In this document: in pieces, positions 24,149-34,736 of the stretch
Numbering within the stretch: the stretch's first letter is position 1
Layout: each line of letters opens with the position of its first letter
From: Beijerinckiaceae bacterium
Lineage (GTDB): Bacteria; Pseudomonadota; Alphaproteobacteria; Rhizobiales; Beijerinckiaceae
NCBI GenBank assembly: GCA_947454485.1
Contig: CANGJJ010000003.1
Location: forward strand, 124,001 to 188,000
Direction: 5' to 3'
DNA length: 64,000 nt
Notes under the pieces: model-generated
The model's input: only the letters and a program-made list of their open reading frames with translations
Databases searched by the model: none
What the model was told of the DNA's origin: nothing
Translations under genes and position numbers: made by a program

Positions 24149-26119
24149 ATGATTACCGAGATCGGCCATTATGCTCTCGTCCTCGCTTGCGCCTTGTCTG
24201 TGACGCAGGCGCTTGTTCCCCTGTGGGGCGTGTGGCGCAAGGATGAGGCTTTGATGGCAACCGCCCAGCCGGTGGCGGTGATGCAATTCATCTTCACGGC
24301 TGTAGCCTTTGCCGCTTTGACGCATGCTTTCGTGTCGTCAGATTTTTCGCTTTTGAATGTCGTGCAGAATTCCCATTCGCAAAAGCCGCTCATTTATAAA
24401 ATCTCGGGCGTCTGGGGCAATCATGAAGGCTCGATGCTTTTGTGGGTGCTTATTCTAGCTCTGTTCGGCGCATTGGTGGCGGTTGGGTCACGCGCCATGC
24501 CGCGCGATTTGTCCGCCGCTGTTCTTGCCGTTCAGGCTTGGGTGAGCGCAGCCTTTTTCATCTTCATTCTGCTGACCTCAAATCCCTTCTTGCGCATGGC
24601 GCAGCCCCCGATTGAGGGGCAAGATCTCAACCCCATTTTGCAAGATCCGGGTTTGGCCATTCATCCCCCGCTTTTGTATCTGGGCTATGTCGGCTTCTCG
24701 ATCACCTTCTCCTTTGCTGCTGCGGCCCTCATCGTTGGGCGCATTGATGCAAGCTGGGCGCGCTATGTGCGGCCATGGAGCCTCATTGCGTGGATCTTCC
24801 TGACGCTTGGTATCGCGATGGGTTCTTATTGGGCCTATTACACGCTGGGCTGGGGTGGCTTCTGGTTTTGGGATCCGGTCGAGAATGCCTCCCTCATGCC
24901 ATGGCTGGCGGGCACGGCCTTGCTTCATACAGCCGCTGTGATGGAAAAGCGCGATGCGCTGAAGATCTGGACAATCTTTCTGGCGATCCTGGCCTTCTCG
25001 CTCTCCCTGCTGGGTACATTCCTCGTGCGCTCGGGCGTCCTGACATCAGTGCATTCTTTCGCCAATGATCCGGCACGCGGCGTGTTCATTCTTGCCATTC
25101 TTGTCTTCTTCATCGGCGGGTCGCTGGCGCTCTTTGCTTGGCGCGCTTCGAGCTTGCGGCAGGGCGGCATTTTTGCGCCCGTGTCGCGCGAAGGTGCACT
25201 CGTCATCAACAATCTGTTGCTGACAACCTGTTGTGCGACTGTCTTTGTGGGCACCCTCTATCCGCTCGCGCTGGAGGCTTTTACCGGCGACAAGATTTCG
25301 GTTGGTGCGCCTTTCTTCAATCTCACCTTCGGTCCGCTCTTCGTGCCGCTCATTCTGCTGATGCCCGTCGGGCAGATGCTGGCGTGGAAGCGTGGTGATT
25401 TATTGGGCGCAGCGCAGCGCCTCGTTGTGGCGGCATCTGTTGGTCTGGCTGCCGCGCTCATCTTTTCAGCGCTGCAAGGTGGCCCCGTTTTGTCAGTGCT
25501 TGGCGTTGCCTTTGCTGCCTATCTCATCATCGGCTCTTTCGTGGAAGTCTGGGGCCGCATTACGGGGCCGGGCGTCTCGCTCTCTGTCGCATGGATGCGC
25601 GCCATCGGCCTGCCGCGCTCGGCTTGGGGGACGGCCTTTGCTCATGCGGGTCTGGGCGTCAGTCTCTTTGGCATTGCGGCGATTGGTTGGGGTGTTGAGG
25701 TCGTCCATGCCTTGCGCTCTGGCGAGCTGGTGCCTCTTGGTCGCTATGAGCTGAGCATCGGCGCGCTCGAGAGACGCAATGGTCCCAATTATGATGCGAG
25801 CGTCGTGCCGATTGATATTCGCGAAGGTGGTCGCGTGATCGCGCATATTGACCCTGCGCGCCGCTTCTATCGCGCACGCCAAATGCCAACGACGGAAGCT
25901 GGCATTGTGACACTTGGTCTTGGACAGATCTATGTGAGCCTGTCTGAACTCAATGCAGATGGCTCGATTGATGCGCGTTTGTATTGGAAGCCCTATGTGG
26001 CCTTGATCTGGCTCGGCGCCTTGTTCATGGCGCTGGGCGGCGCGTTGTCATTGTCAGACCGGCGCTTGCGCATTGGTGTGGCGCGGCGTGCACAAACTGT
26101 AGCCCAGCCGGCGGAGTGA
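24149..26119 (+). CDS. ccmF: Heme lyase subunit CcmF (CycK)
   Basis: 656-residue polytopic membrane protein. The tryptophan-rich heme-handling WWD motif is GWGGFWFWDPVENASLMPW (about residues 232-250). Other family signs are GVWGNHEGSMLLWVLIL, ILQDPGLAIHPPLLYLGYVG and LLGTFLVRSGVLTSVHSFA. With CcmH it attaches heme to apocytochromes. Full length. Confidence 0.97.
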   Translation: MITEIGHYALVLACALSVTQALVPLWGVWRKDEALMATAQPVAVMQFIFTAVAFAALTHAFVSSDFSLLNVVQNSHSQKPLIYKISGVWGNHEGSMLLWVLILALFGALVAVGSRAMPRDLSAAVLAVQAWVSAAFFIFILLTSNPFLRMAQPPIEGQDLNPILQDPGLAIHPPLLYLGYVGFSITFSFAAAALIVGRIDASWARYVRPWSLIAWIFLTLGIAMGSYWAYYTLGWGGFWFWDPVENASLMPWLAGTALLHTAAVMEKRDALKIWTIFLAILAFSLSLLGTFLVRSGVLTSVHSFANDPARGVFILAILVFFIGGSLALFAWRASSLRQGGIFAPVSREGALVINNLLLTTCCATVFVGTLYPLALEAFTGDKISVGAPFFNLTFGPLFVPLILLMPVGQMLAWKRGDLLGAAQRLVVAASVGLAAALIFSALQGGPVLSVLGVAFAAYLIIGSFVEVWGRITGPGVSLSVAWMRAIGLPRSAWGTAFAHAGLGVSLFGIAAIGWGVEVVHALRSGELVPLGRYELSIGALERRNGPNYDASVVPIDIREGGRVIAHIDPARRFYRARQMPTTEAGIVTLGLGQIYVSLSELNADGSIDARLYWKPYVALIWLGALFMALGGALSLSDRRLRIGVARRAQTVAQPAE

Positions 26120-26122
26120 GAC

Positions 26123-26575
26123 ATGCGCTCTGTCCTTGCAGCTCTGTGTTTCGCGCTCTGCCTCTCGCCTGCATGGGCAGTTGAGCCGGGTGAGATTCTG
26201 GCTGATCCAGCATTGGAGGCGCGCGCCCGCGACATCTCGCTCGAGCTACGCTGTCTCGTCTGTCAAAACCAATCCATCGATGATTCCCATGCTGAGCTTG
26301 CCAAAGATCTGCGCCTCTTGGTGCGCGAGCGATTGAAGGCGGGCGATAGCGATGCGCAGGTGCGTGATTATCTCGTCAGCCGTTATGGCGATTTCATTTT
26401 GCTGAAGCCGCCCCTGCGCGCGGGGACTGTTTTGTTATGGGGCGCCCCGCTCATCGTTCTGTGCCTGGGAGCGCTCGGTCTCTTGATGGTCGCGCGCCGC
26501 AAGCGACCGGTGGAGATTGCCGCCGATCTCAGCGATGATGAGAAAAAGCGCCTCGACCAATTGCTGAAGTCCTGA
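26123..26575 (+). CDS. ccmH: Cytochrome c maturation protein CcmH (CycL)
   Basis: 150 residues. Signal peptide (LAALCFALCLSPAWA), thiol redox motif RCLVCQNQSIDDS (CxxC), and a C-terminal membrane helix (GTVLLWGAPLIVLCLGALGL) with a basic cytosolic tail. Reduces the apocytochrome c CxxCH motif. ccmABCDG are not in the window. Follows ccmF by 3 nt. Confidence 0.96.
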   Translation: MRSVLAALCFALCLSPAWAVEPGEILADPALEARARDISLELRCLVCQNQSIDDSHAELAKDLRLLVRERLKAGDSDAQVRDYLVSRYGDFILLKPPLRAGTVLLWGAPLIVLCLGALGLLMVARRKRPVEIAADLSDDEKKRLDQLLKS

Positions 26576-26644
26576 GCCAAAGGCAGATTGCCCCAAGCTC
26601 TGGCCGCGCTAAACTCGCGCTCTCGCTTTTTGCGAAGGATGAAC

Positions 26645-29566
26645 ATGAGCGCCACAGATCCGCTTCACCGCCAATTGACCGCAGCCCCTAAGCTGGCTGA
26701 TACGCGCGCTGCCAAGATCAAGCTTGATGATTTGTTAGAGCGCGGTGATGTTGCCTTGGCAACTTTGTGCGAAGCAGCCCCCGTGCGCGATCTGTTACTG
26801 GGCATTGCCGATCACGCGCCCTTTTTGTGGCAACTCGCGCGCTCCAAGCCGCAACGCCTGACCCAGCTTTTGAGCGAGAGTCCTGATGTGGCTTTCGCGC
26901 GCATCCTCTCAGATCTGCGCATCGCTTGCGACACCGCCAGCGATGAAGACCGCGCGATGCAAGCCCTGCGACTGGCCAAGCAAGAAGCAGCCTTGCTGAT
27001 CGCCTTGGCCGATCTTGGCGGCGTGTGGGATGTGATCGCGGTCACGGGGGCTCTATCGAATTTTGCAGATGCTGCTGTCAGCAATGCTTTGCGCGTCTTG
27101 CTGCGCGCAGCGGCTGATGAGGGTAAGCTCGTCCTTTCTGATCGCGCTGACCCGGAGCCCGGCTGCGGCGTCGTTGTTTTGGCCATGGGCAAGCATGGCG
27201 CGCGTGAGCTCAATTATTCGAGCGATATTGATCTCATCGTCTTTTTCGATCCCGACAGTCCTGCGGTTGTTGAGGGCCAATCAGCTTCAACCATTTTCGT
27301 GCGCATGACGCGCACCCTCGCCAAAATGCTGCAGGAGCGCACAGGCGATGGCTATGTGCTGCGCGTTGATCTGCGCTTGCGGCCAGATCCCGGCTCCACC
27401 GCTGTGGCGATTTCCCTTCCCGCTGCTTTTTCCTATTATGAAATGCTCGGTCAAAACTGGGAACGTGCCGCGCTTATCAAAGCGCGCCCCGTGGCAGGTG
27501 ATAAGGAGATCGGCACGCGCTTCCTCGCTGAGCTCGTCCCCTTCATCTGGCGTAAATATTTCGACTATGCGGCCATCGCCGATATTCACGCGATGAAACG
27601 CCAAATCCATGCTGTGCGCGGCCATGCGGAAGTGGCGGTCGCAGGCCATGATGTGAAGCTTGGTCGTGGCGGTATTCGCGAAGTTGAGTTTTTTGTTCAA
27701 ACGCAGCAGCTCATTTTCGGCGGCCGCCGTATGCAGCTGCGTGGTTCACGCACGCTCGATATGCTCTGTGAATTGCAGCGCGATGGCTGGGTGACGCAAG
27801 ATGCTGTCGATGACCTGACGGCGGCCTATAAATATCTGCGCATGATTGAGCACCGCATCCAGATGATCGCGGATGAACAAACGCAGCGCCTTCCCTCCGA
27901 TCCTGATACGCTCACCCGCTTTGCCAAATTCTGCGGCTATGCGCGGCTCAGCTCTTTTGAAAAAGAACTCACGCGGCAATTGACGGCCGTTGAGCGTCAT
28001 TACGCTAGGCTATTTGAGGATGCGCCTGCGCTTGATACTGGCGCGGGCAGTCTCGTCTTCACCGGTGTGACAGATGATCCTGAAACTTTGGAGACACTCA
28101 CCAAGCTTGGCTTTCAAGATGCGCCGCTTGCGGCCGAGACCATTCGCGGCTGGCACTTTGGTCGTCGCAGCGCCGTGCAAAGTCCTCGCACGCGTGAGGT
28201 CCTGACAGAGCTCGTCCCTAGTCTGCTTGAGAGTTTCTCGGGCAGTGGTGATGCAGATGCTGCGCTCGCGGCCTTTGATGCCGCTTTGACTCGCATGCCG
28301 GCGGCGGTGGAGCTTTTCTCTATCCTCAAAGCTAATAAGGATGTGCGCGATCTCTTCGGCGATATTTTGGGTGGCGCGCCGCGCCTTGCCCGTGTTGTCT
28401 CCTCACGTCCCCATGTGCTCGATGCGGCCATTGATCCAGCCTTGCTGCAGGCTCCCGCTGACGAAAGTGCTTATGACAGCCGCGCGACCAGCCTCTTACG
28501 TTCTGCGCGCAGCACTGAAGATTTTCTCGATACGATCCGCGATATGGCGCAAGAGGAGATGTTCCTCATCGGCGTGCGCACCTTGTCGGGCATTCTTGAT
28601 CCACTCAAAGCTGGCCAAGCCTATTCGGCACTCGCAGGCTCCATCGTTCGGGCTTGTCTTGACCATGTCGAGACGAGTTTCGCGCAAGAATATGGCCGCG
28701 TCTCCAAAGGACGCTGCGCTGTGCTCGGCATGGGAAAGTTCGGCTCGCGTGAGATGACGGCATCGTCTGATCTCGACATCGTTCTTCTATATGATTTCGA
28801 CTTGGACCATCCTGAGTCAGATGGGCCGCGCAAGCTTCATGCGGTGCAATATTATACGCGCCTGACCCAGCGTCTTGTTTCGGCCCTCACAGTCGCCACG
28901 CGTCGGGGGCGACTTTATGATGTTGATATGCGCCTTCGCCCCTCCGGTGGTAAAGGCCCGGTAGCCACTCAGCTGCGCAGCTTTTTGTCCTATCAGCTGG
29001 AAGAGGCCGAGACCTGGGAGCATATGGCACTCACCCGTGCGCGTGTTGTTGCAGGCGATGCGTCCCTTAATGGTGAAATCACCCATTCGATTGCAACCGT
29101 GCTTGCACGTTCTCGCGATCCGCAGGCGCTTGCAAAGTCCGTGCGCGATATGCGCGCGCTGATTGCGCAAGAAAAGGGCGAGAGCAACCCTTGGGATTTG
29201 AAGCTTGCAGCGGGCGGCGTGATCGATGTCGAATTTATCGCGCAATATGTGGTGCTGCGCGGGGCAGAGACCTTCCCTGAGGTCATGCAGGTCGATAGCG
29301 CTGCAGCCATTGCGCAGGCAGGCCGTTGCGGCATGATGCCTTTGGCAGATGCAGAACTTTTGGTAGAGGCGCATCGGCTCTATTCAACCGTGACGCAAAT
29401 GATGCGCTTGACCGTCGAGGGCGAGTTTGACCCCAAAGTCATCGCCAAAGGCGTATTGCGGCGGATTGCAGCTGCGGCAGACTGCCCCGATTTTGCGCGG
29501 CTTGAACGCCAGCTCTCAGAAACGCGTCAGGCTGTGCGCAAACTCTTTACGCGCATGCTGGCCTGA
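26645..29566 (+). CDS. glnE: Glutamine synthetase adenylyltransferase/deadenylylase
   Basis: About 973 residues with the duplicated nucleotidyltransferase architecture of GlnE: MGKHGARELNYSSDIDLIVF (around residue 185, deadenylylase half) and GMGKFGSREMTASSDLDIVL (around residue 700, adenylylase half), each followed by LRPD or LRPS (DLRLRPDPGS, DMRLRPSGGKGP). It sets glutamine synthetase activity according to PII signalling. ATG 26645 has GAAGG at 6-7 nt; 26639 would leave no spacing. Its TGA directly abuts the stop of the convergent kinase gene. Confidence 0.96.
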   Translation: MSATDPLHRQLTAAPKLADTRAAKIKLDDLLERGDVALATLCEAAPVRDLLLGIADHAPFLWQLARSKPQRLTQLLSESPDVAFARILSDLRIACDTASDEDRAMQALRLAKQEAALLIALADLGGVWDVIAVTGALSNFADAAVSNALRVLLRAAADEGKLVLSDRADPEPGCGVVVLAMGKHGARELNYSSDIDLIVFFDPDSPAVVEGQSASTIFVRMTRTLAKMLQERTGDGYVLRVDLRLRPDPGSTAVAISLPAAFSYYEMLGQNWERAALIKARPVAGDKEIGTRFLAELVPFIWRKYFDYAAIADIHAMKRQIHAVRGHAEVAVAGHDVKLGRGGIREVEFFVQTQQLIFGGRRMQLRGSRTLDMLCELQRDGWVTQDAVDDLTAAYKYLRMIEHRIQMIADEQTQRLPSDPDTLTRFAKFCGYARLSSFEKELTRQLTAVERHYARLFEDAPALDTGAGSLVFTGVTDDPETLETLTKLGFQDAPLAAETIRGWHFGRRSAVQSPRTREVLTELVPSLLESFSGSGDADAALAAFDAALTRMPAAVELFSILKANKDVRDLFGDILGGAPRLARVVSSRPHVLDAAIDPALLQAPADESAYDSRATSLLRSARSTEDFLDTIRDMAQEEMFLIGVRTLSGILDPLKAGQAYSALAGSIVRACLDHVETSFAQEYGRVSKGRCAVLGMGKFGSREMTASSDLDIVLLYDFDLDHPESDGPRKLHAVQYYTRLTQRLVSALTVATRRGRLYDVDMRLRPSGGKGPVATQLRSFLSYQLEEAETWEHMALTRARVVAGDASLNGEITHSIATVLARSRDPQALAKSVRDMRALIAQEKGESNPWDLKLAAGGVIDVEFIAQYVVLRGAETFPEVMQVDSAAAIAQAGRCGMMPLADAELLVEAHRLYSTVTQMMRLTVEGEFDPKVIAKGVLRRIAAAADCPDFARLERQLSETRQAVRKLFTRMLA

Positions 29567-31864
29567 TCAGGCAGCGTGCTGGGCTTGATCAGCAAGGGTG
29601 AGCGCGAGGCTGGGAGCCTTGATCGGCAGATCGATACGCACGATCGTGCCGGTGCCAACGGTGCTGCGAATGTCGAGTGTGCCGCCATGCAGCTCCACCA
29701 GTGAGCGGGCAATGGCAAGGCCGAGGCCAGATCCCTTCATGCCATTTTGGAGCGGCACATCGATTTGTTCGAAAGGCTTGCCGACGCGGGCGAGTGCTTC
29801 AGGTGGAATACCAACGCCCGTATCCTCGACATAGATCTTCACATGATCGGGCGTCATGCGGCTGCGCACTGTGATGCGGCCACCTTCAGGAGTGAATTTG
29901 ACAGCATTGCGCAGCAAGCTGCCCAAAACCTTCTCGAGCTGATCGTGATCGGCGCTGATGACTTGCGCCTCACCCACTTCAGCAACAAGGGTGAGGCTCT
30001 TCGCCTCAGCGCCAATACGCACAGCTTCAATGCTCTGGGCAATGAGATTTTGCATATCGACTTGTGTGCGCTCAAGCGTCAGGCGGCCAGCTTCAATCCG
30101 CGACATATCCAGCACATCAGAAATGACCGACAGCAGGCTCTCGCCGCTCTGGCGGATATGACTGCAGTAATCCAGATAACGCTCATTGCCCAGCGCGCCG
30201 AAGGTCTGCTGTTCCATCAGCTCTGAGAAGCCGATGATGGCATTGAGCGGTGTGCGCAGTTCATGGCTCATATTGGCGAGGAATTCGGACTTGGCGCGAT
30301 TGGCGCTTTCAGCTTCGGCCTTTTGTTCCAAATAGCGCTCGGCGAGATCGGCAAGCTGCGCGGCTTGTACTTCAAGCGTCTGGCGTGAACGGCGCAGATC
30401 CGCCACCGTTGCCATCAAGCGGCGCTCGGATTCCAGCAGCTGTTCTTCATGACGCTTCAGGGTCGAAATGTCGGTACCAACCGAGACATAGCCGCCGTCT
30501 TTGGTACGGCGTTCGTTGATCTGTAGCCACCGACCATCCATCAAGCGCGCTTCATAAGTGCGCGAACCAGATTGAGGACGCTCGCCGAGTGGCACTTGTG
30601 CGCGCACTTGCAGCGGTGTCGCCAGCGACATGACCTCATGATAGGGCAGGCCTTCGCCCACAGCATCTGCAGGCAGATTGTGCAGCTTCTGGAATTTCGA
30701 ATTGCACATGACGAGCTGGTTGTCAGCATCCCACAGAACGAAGGCTTCTGAGATGGTCTCGATCGCATCGCGCAGGCGCATATCAGCGGTTGCTGAACGT
30801 TCGGCGAGATATTTCTGGTCGGTAATATCGACCGCAATGCCCACGAGATGGGCTGCGTTACGCGTCTCGTCACGCACGATCTCGGCGCGGGCGCGCAGCC
30901 AAATCCATTCGCCGCGACCGTTCTTCACGCGGAAGGAATGGTCAATGGAGGTCGCGCCAGTGGCGGCCAGATGTTCGGCAATGCCGGTAAGATTGCCGTC
31001 TTGCGGGTGGATGAGCCGGTTCACATCACCGCAGGACAAATAGTCAGAGTGCTGCTCGATGCCCAGCATCTCATACATTGAGTCTGACCAATAGATGCGC
31101 CCGCGCGCAATGTCCCAATCCCACAGGCCGCAGCGACCGCGATTGAGGGCAGTGTCGATCCGCTCGCGCAAGGTTTCCAGCGCCTTCTCAGCTTCATTGG
31201 CTGTCGTGGCCTGACGGCGATAAGCGATCGTGAAGAGTGCCAGAAGACCAGCTGCAAAAGCCAGCAACATGCCATGACGAAGGGTAGTGTTGCGCCAATC
31301 AGCCAATACGCTGGTCATAGGATCAATGACGGCAATCTGACCGTCTTTGAGATTGTGGACAGCCGCGATGGCGGGGCGTCCGTCATTTAAGATAATGCGC
31401 AGCGCGCCGGCCTTTTCTGCGAAGGTCAAGAGCGGCTGGCCTGTGCCGAGCAGGTCGCTCAAGGCGCCGCTTGTCTGTCGCGCGCGTGGCAGGGTCTGCA
31501 CCACAGCGCCTTCCCAATTGCTGACAAGTATAAGGCGCTCCCGTCGGAACATGCGGTCGGGGAGAATGCGCTCAATCTCGCCGCGCGCAGCGGGTGCTGT
31601 GCTCTCATAGGTGCCAGCGATCGAGGATGCGATGAGTTCGACTTCGCCCTGCGCGTGGCTGATGACGAGATCACGTTGCTGCAGGGCTTCGATGCTGGCA
31701 ATGCTGGCGAGAGCGGCGATGGCGAGGAGGGCAGCAGCGGGCACAAGCTTGCGTGTGAAGCCCGCCAGGCGCGGTTGGCGCGCCTGCGAGAAATTCATCA
31801 AACGCGCAACTTGGTGCAATGCGTCCGGATAAGCGGATGCATTGGCTGCGTCTACACGCGCCAT
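29567..31864 (-). CDS. PAS-domain hybrid-free sensor histidine kinase, PleC/DivJ-like core
   Basis: About 765 residues. Two membrane helices (AAALLAIAALASIASIEAL and LLAFAAGLLALFTIAY) enclose a periplasmic sensor; two PAS domains follow (GLWDWDIARGRIYWSD with IHPQDGN; ISEAFVLWDADNQLVMCN). The His box is NMSHELRTPLNAIIGFSELM, with ATP boxes NAVKFTPEGG, DTGVGIPPE and GSGLGLAIA. No receiver domain and no response regulator beside it. The His-box neighbourhood resembles kinases that act on DivK (PleC, DivJ, PdhS). ATG 31864 has GAGGGGG upstream. A PAS kinase convergent with glnE is, I believe, common in rhizobia. Confidence 0.9.
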   Translation of the reverse strand: MARVDAANASAYPDALHQVARLMNFSQARQPRLAGFTRKLVPAAALLAIAALASIASIEALQQRDLVISHAQGEVELIASSIAGTYESTAPAARGEIERILPDRMFRRERLILVSNWEGAVVQTLPRARQTSGALSDLLGTGQPLLTFAEKAGALRIILNDGRPAIAAVHNLKDGQIAVIDPMTSVLADWRNTTLRHGMLLAFAAGLLALFTIAYRRQATTANEAEKALETLRERIDTALNRGRCGLWDWDIARGRIYWSDSMYEMLGIEQHSDYLSCGDVNRLIHPQDGNLTGIAEHLAATGATSIDHSFRVKNGRGEWIWLRARAEIVRDETRNAAHLVGIAVDITDQKYLAERSATADMRLRDAIETISEAFVLWDADNQLVMCNSKFQKLHNLPADAVGEGLPYHEVMSLATPLQVRAQVPLGERPQSGSRTYEARLMDGRWLQINERRTKDGGYVSVGTDISTLKRHEEQLLESERRLMATVADLRRSRQTLEVQAAQLADLAERYLEQKAEAESANRAKSEFLANMSHELRTPLNAIIGFSELMEQQTFGALGNERYLDYCSHIRQSGESLLSVISDVLDMSRIEAGRLTLERTQVDMQNLIAQSIEAVRIGAEAKSLTLVAEVGEAQVISADHDQLEKVLGSLLRNAVKFTPEGGRITVRSRMTPDHVKIYVEDTGVGIPPEALARVGKPFEQIDVPLQNGMKGSGLGLAIARSLVELHGGTLDIRSTVGTGTIVRIDLPIKAPSLALTLADQAQHAA

Positions 31865-32047
31865 GTGGCCCCCTCGAAAGTCCAATGATTGCAGGGTCCA
31901 ATGTGCCGCATCGCCCCCGAATCAAGGTCAGTTGAATCCGGTTGCGCTGATTTGTCTAGTGGTTAATGAGCCGTTGACGAAAATAAGATTCCTTTCGCTC
32001 GCGCGCTGTTCGTCAGAATGAATCAAAGCGGGAACGAAAGGAGTCCA

Positions 32048-34696
32048 TCACGCGAGCGAGCGGTCCACGATGTCACGAACATCGGGTGAGAGATGCTCTT
32101 GGCTCGCCACCAGACGCAGGGCTGCTTCGGCTTTTTCGCGTCTTTTTGCATCCATGATTCGCCAAGTGCGAAAGGCCGAAAGCAGGCGCGAGGCCACTTG
32201 CGGGTTCTTCGCATCAATCTCAATCACGACGCGCGCGATGAGATCATAGCCGCGACCATCGGCGGCATGGAACTGGGTGAGATTGGCGGCAAAGCTGCCA
32301 ACGACCGAGCGCAATCGATTTGGATTGGCAGAGGTGAATGCGTGATGCTGCATGAGCTTGCCGACACGTTCATAGGTCTCGCGCTCGGGGATGGAGGCCT
32401 GCAGGGCGAACCATTTATCGATGACCAGAGCATCTGCTGCATGGGCGCGATAGAATAGATCGAGCGCCTGCTCACGCCGATCTCCCGGCAGATGAGAGAG
32501 CACAGCCAGAGCGCCAAATTGCTCGGTCATATTATGCGCGGTCTCGAACTGGCGCATGGCAATATCAGCGCCAAGCTCGGCGTCACCCGCTGCAATCAGG
32601 TCGAGAGCTGTATTGCGCAGGGCGCGGCGGCCAGCGCTTGCCGCATCGGGTGAGAAGGGCACCGTTGAGGAGAGGGCCTCATGAATGGAGATGAGGCTTG
32701 CCTGCAGCTCTTTGCCCAGAATGCTGCGCAGATATTTGCGCGCTGCGAAAATGGCATCAGGATCGACATCGCGGCCGATCTCGCGGGCAATGTCAGCCTC
32801 GGTCGGCAGGCTGATGGCCTGCGCCGTGAAGGCAACATCTGCGTCATAGTGCACGAGTTGATTACGGATTGCAGAGATAAAACCCTCATCGACTTTCGGC
32901 AGTCCGCCCGCGCGGATTGACTCTACAGAGGCGACGAGCAGGCGCACAGCACAGGTTTGGATTGCCTGCCAGCGATTGAAGAGATCGCTGTCGAAGGCAG
33001 CCAAGCGCTGCAAATCTTCATCGCTTGTATCAAGATCAAGGCGAACAGGTGCCGAAAAGCCACGCAATACTGACGGCACAGGGCGTTCGCCAATATTCTC
33101 AAAAGTGATGCTACGCGACAAAGTCGTCAGTTCAAAAATACCGCTTGCCAGTTCGCTGGCCGTCGCATCTTTGGAGGTGAATGCCATGTCTGCACCATTT
33201 GCGCCAACAAGGCCGAGCGCAACAGGAATGACGAGCGCTTGCTTGTGCAACTGGCCTGGCGTAGGCGGCGTCATCTGCGACAGATTGAGCGTGAAGGTCT
33301 TGGCAGCTGCATCATATTGGCTGGTGACGCTGACGAGCGGTGTGCCGGCTTGCGAATACCACATCATGAAGTGGCTAAGGTCTCGCCCAGAGGCTTGCGC
33401 AAAGCAGGCGATGAAATCTTCCACCGTCGCAGCTGTGCCATCGCAGCGCTCGAAATAAAGATCCATACCCGCACGAAACGCCTCAGCTCCGATGAGAGCT
33501 TTCAACATGCGGATAATCTCTGCACCCTTTTCATAAATAGTGGGCGTGTAGAAATTATTGATCTCAAGATAGGTCTCAGGCCGCACATTATGTGCAAGTG
33601 GGCCACTATCTTCAGGGAACTGCGCGGAGCGTAATGTGCGCACATCAGCGATGCGCTTGACCACGCGCGAGCGCATGTCGCTGGAAAATTCCTGATCACG
33701 AAAGACGGTCAACCCTTCTTTGAGGCACAGCTGAAACCAATCGCGGCATGTGACACGATTGCCGGTCCAGTTGTGGAAATATTCATGCGCAATGACGCCT
33801 TCGATATGGCCATAGTCTTGGTCGGTCGCAGTGCGCGGAAGAGCCAGCACATATTTATCGTTGAAAATATTGAGGCCCTTATTCTCCATCGCACCCATAT
33901 TGAAATCAGAGACGGCGACGATGTTGAAAATATCCAGATCATATTCGCGGCCAAAGGCCGTTTCATCCCAGCGCATTGAGCGCTTCAAAGCATCCATCGC
34001 ATAGGCTGCGCGTGCTTCATTGCCATGTTCGACATAGATCGCAAGCGCAACATCGCGCCCCGACATGGTCGTAAAGCGATCATGGATCACACCAAGATCA
34101 CCGCCTACCAGCGCAAATAAATAGGCAGGCTTAGGGTGAGGATCATGCCACACAGCATAGTGGCGCGTTGTGCCCTTGACCGAGCCGCTCTCCACTAGAT
34201 TGCCATTGCCCAGAAGAACAGGCGCTTCAGCACGTTCTGCCTCGATGCGCGTTGTATAGACGCTCAGCACATCCGGACGGTCGAGGAAATAAGTGATGCG
34301 GCGAAAGCCCTCTGCCTCGCATTGCGTGCAATAGGCAGAGCCGGAGCGATAAAGTCCCATGAGCTGCGTATTGGCAGAAGGATCAATCTGCGTCTCGATC
34401 TCCAGTATAAAGCTGCGGGCTGGTGGTGCGGTCAGGTTGAGGCTGTCTGGTGTGATCTTCAAGCTGCCAAGGTCAAGCTGAATACCATCCAGCGCCACGC
34501 TGAGTGCGGTCAATCCATCGCCTGCCAAAATGAGCGGTGCATGAGGGATGCCCTGCGGATGGGGGCGCAGCGTCAAGCGCGCCTTCACATGGGTCCGCGT
34601 GAGATGCAGCTGCACATCAAGATCAACCGTGTCGATCAGATAATCCGGCACGCGATAATCAACGAGGCGGACGGGCTGGGCTGTGTCTGTACGCAT
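32048..34696 (-). CDS. pepN: Aminopeptidase N (M1 metallopeptidase)
   Basis: 882 residues, the usual length of bacterial PepN. Exopeptidase motif GAMENKG and zinc site HEYFHNWTGN with the third ligand Glu in LKEGLTVFRD; the C-terminal half is the helical PepN cap. Cytosolic, no signal peptide. Preceded on its strand by a 181-nt gap that holds a strong stem-loop. Confidence 0.97.
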   Translation of the reverse strand: MRTDTAQPVRLVDYRVPDYLIDTVDLDVQLHLTRTHVKARLTLRPHPQGIPHAPLILAGDGLTALSVALDGIQLDLGSLKITPDSLNLTAPPARSFILEIETQIDPSANTQLMGLYRSGSAYCTQCEAEGFRRITYFLDRPDVLSVYTTRIEAERAEAPVLLGNGNLVESGSVKGTTRHYAVWHDPHPKPAYLFALVGGDLGVIHDRFTTMSGRDVALAIYVEHGNEARAAYAMDALKRSMRWDETAFGREYDLDIFNIVAVSDFNMGAMENKGLNIFNDKYVLALPRTATDQDYGHIEGVIAHEYFHNWTGNRVTCRDWFQLCLKEGLTVFRDQEFSSDMRSRVVKRIADVRTLRSAQFPEDSGPLAHNVRPETYLEINNFYTPTIYEKGAEIIRMLKALIGAEAFRAGMDLYFERCDGTAATVEDFIACFAQASGRDLSHFMMWYSQAGTPLVSVTSQYDAAAKTFTLNLSQMTPPTPGQLHKQALVIPVALGLVGANGADMAFTSKDATASELASGIFELTTLSRSITFENIGERPVPSVLRGFSAPVRLDLDTSDEDLQRLAAFDSDLFNRWQAIQTCAVRLLVASVESIRAGGLPKVDEGFISAIRNQLVHYDADVAFTAQAISLPTEADIAREIGRDVDPDAIFAARKYLRSILGKELQASLISIHEALSSTVPFSPDAASAGRRALRNTALDLIAAGDAELGADIAMRQFETAHNMTEQFGALAVLSHLPGDRREQALDLFYRAHAADALVIDKWFALQASIPERETYERVGKLMQHHAFTSANPNRLRSVVGSFAANLTQFHAADGRGYDLIARVVIEIDAKNPQVASRLLSAFRTWRIMDAKRREKAEAALRLVASQEHLSPDVRDIVDRSLA

Positions 34697-34736
34697 GAAA
34701 CGATCCTCTTTGAGCCCCTGTTATGCCGCCTTAACG

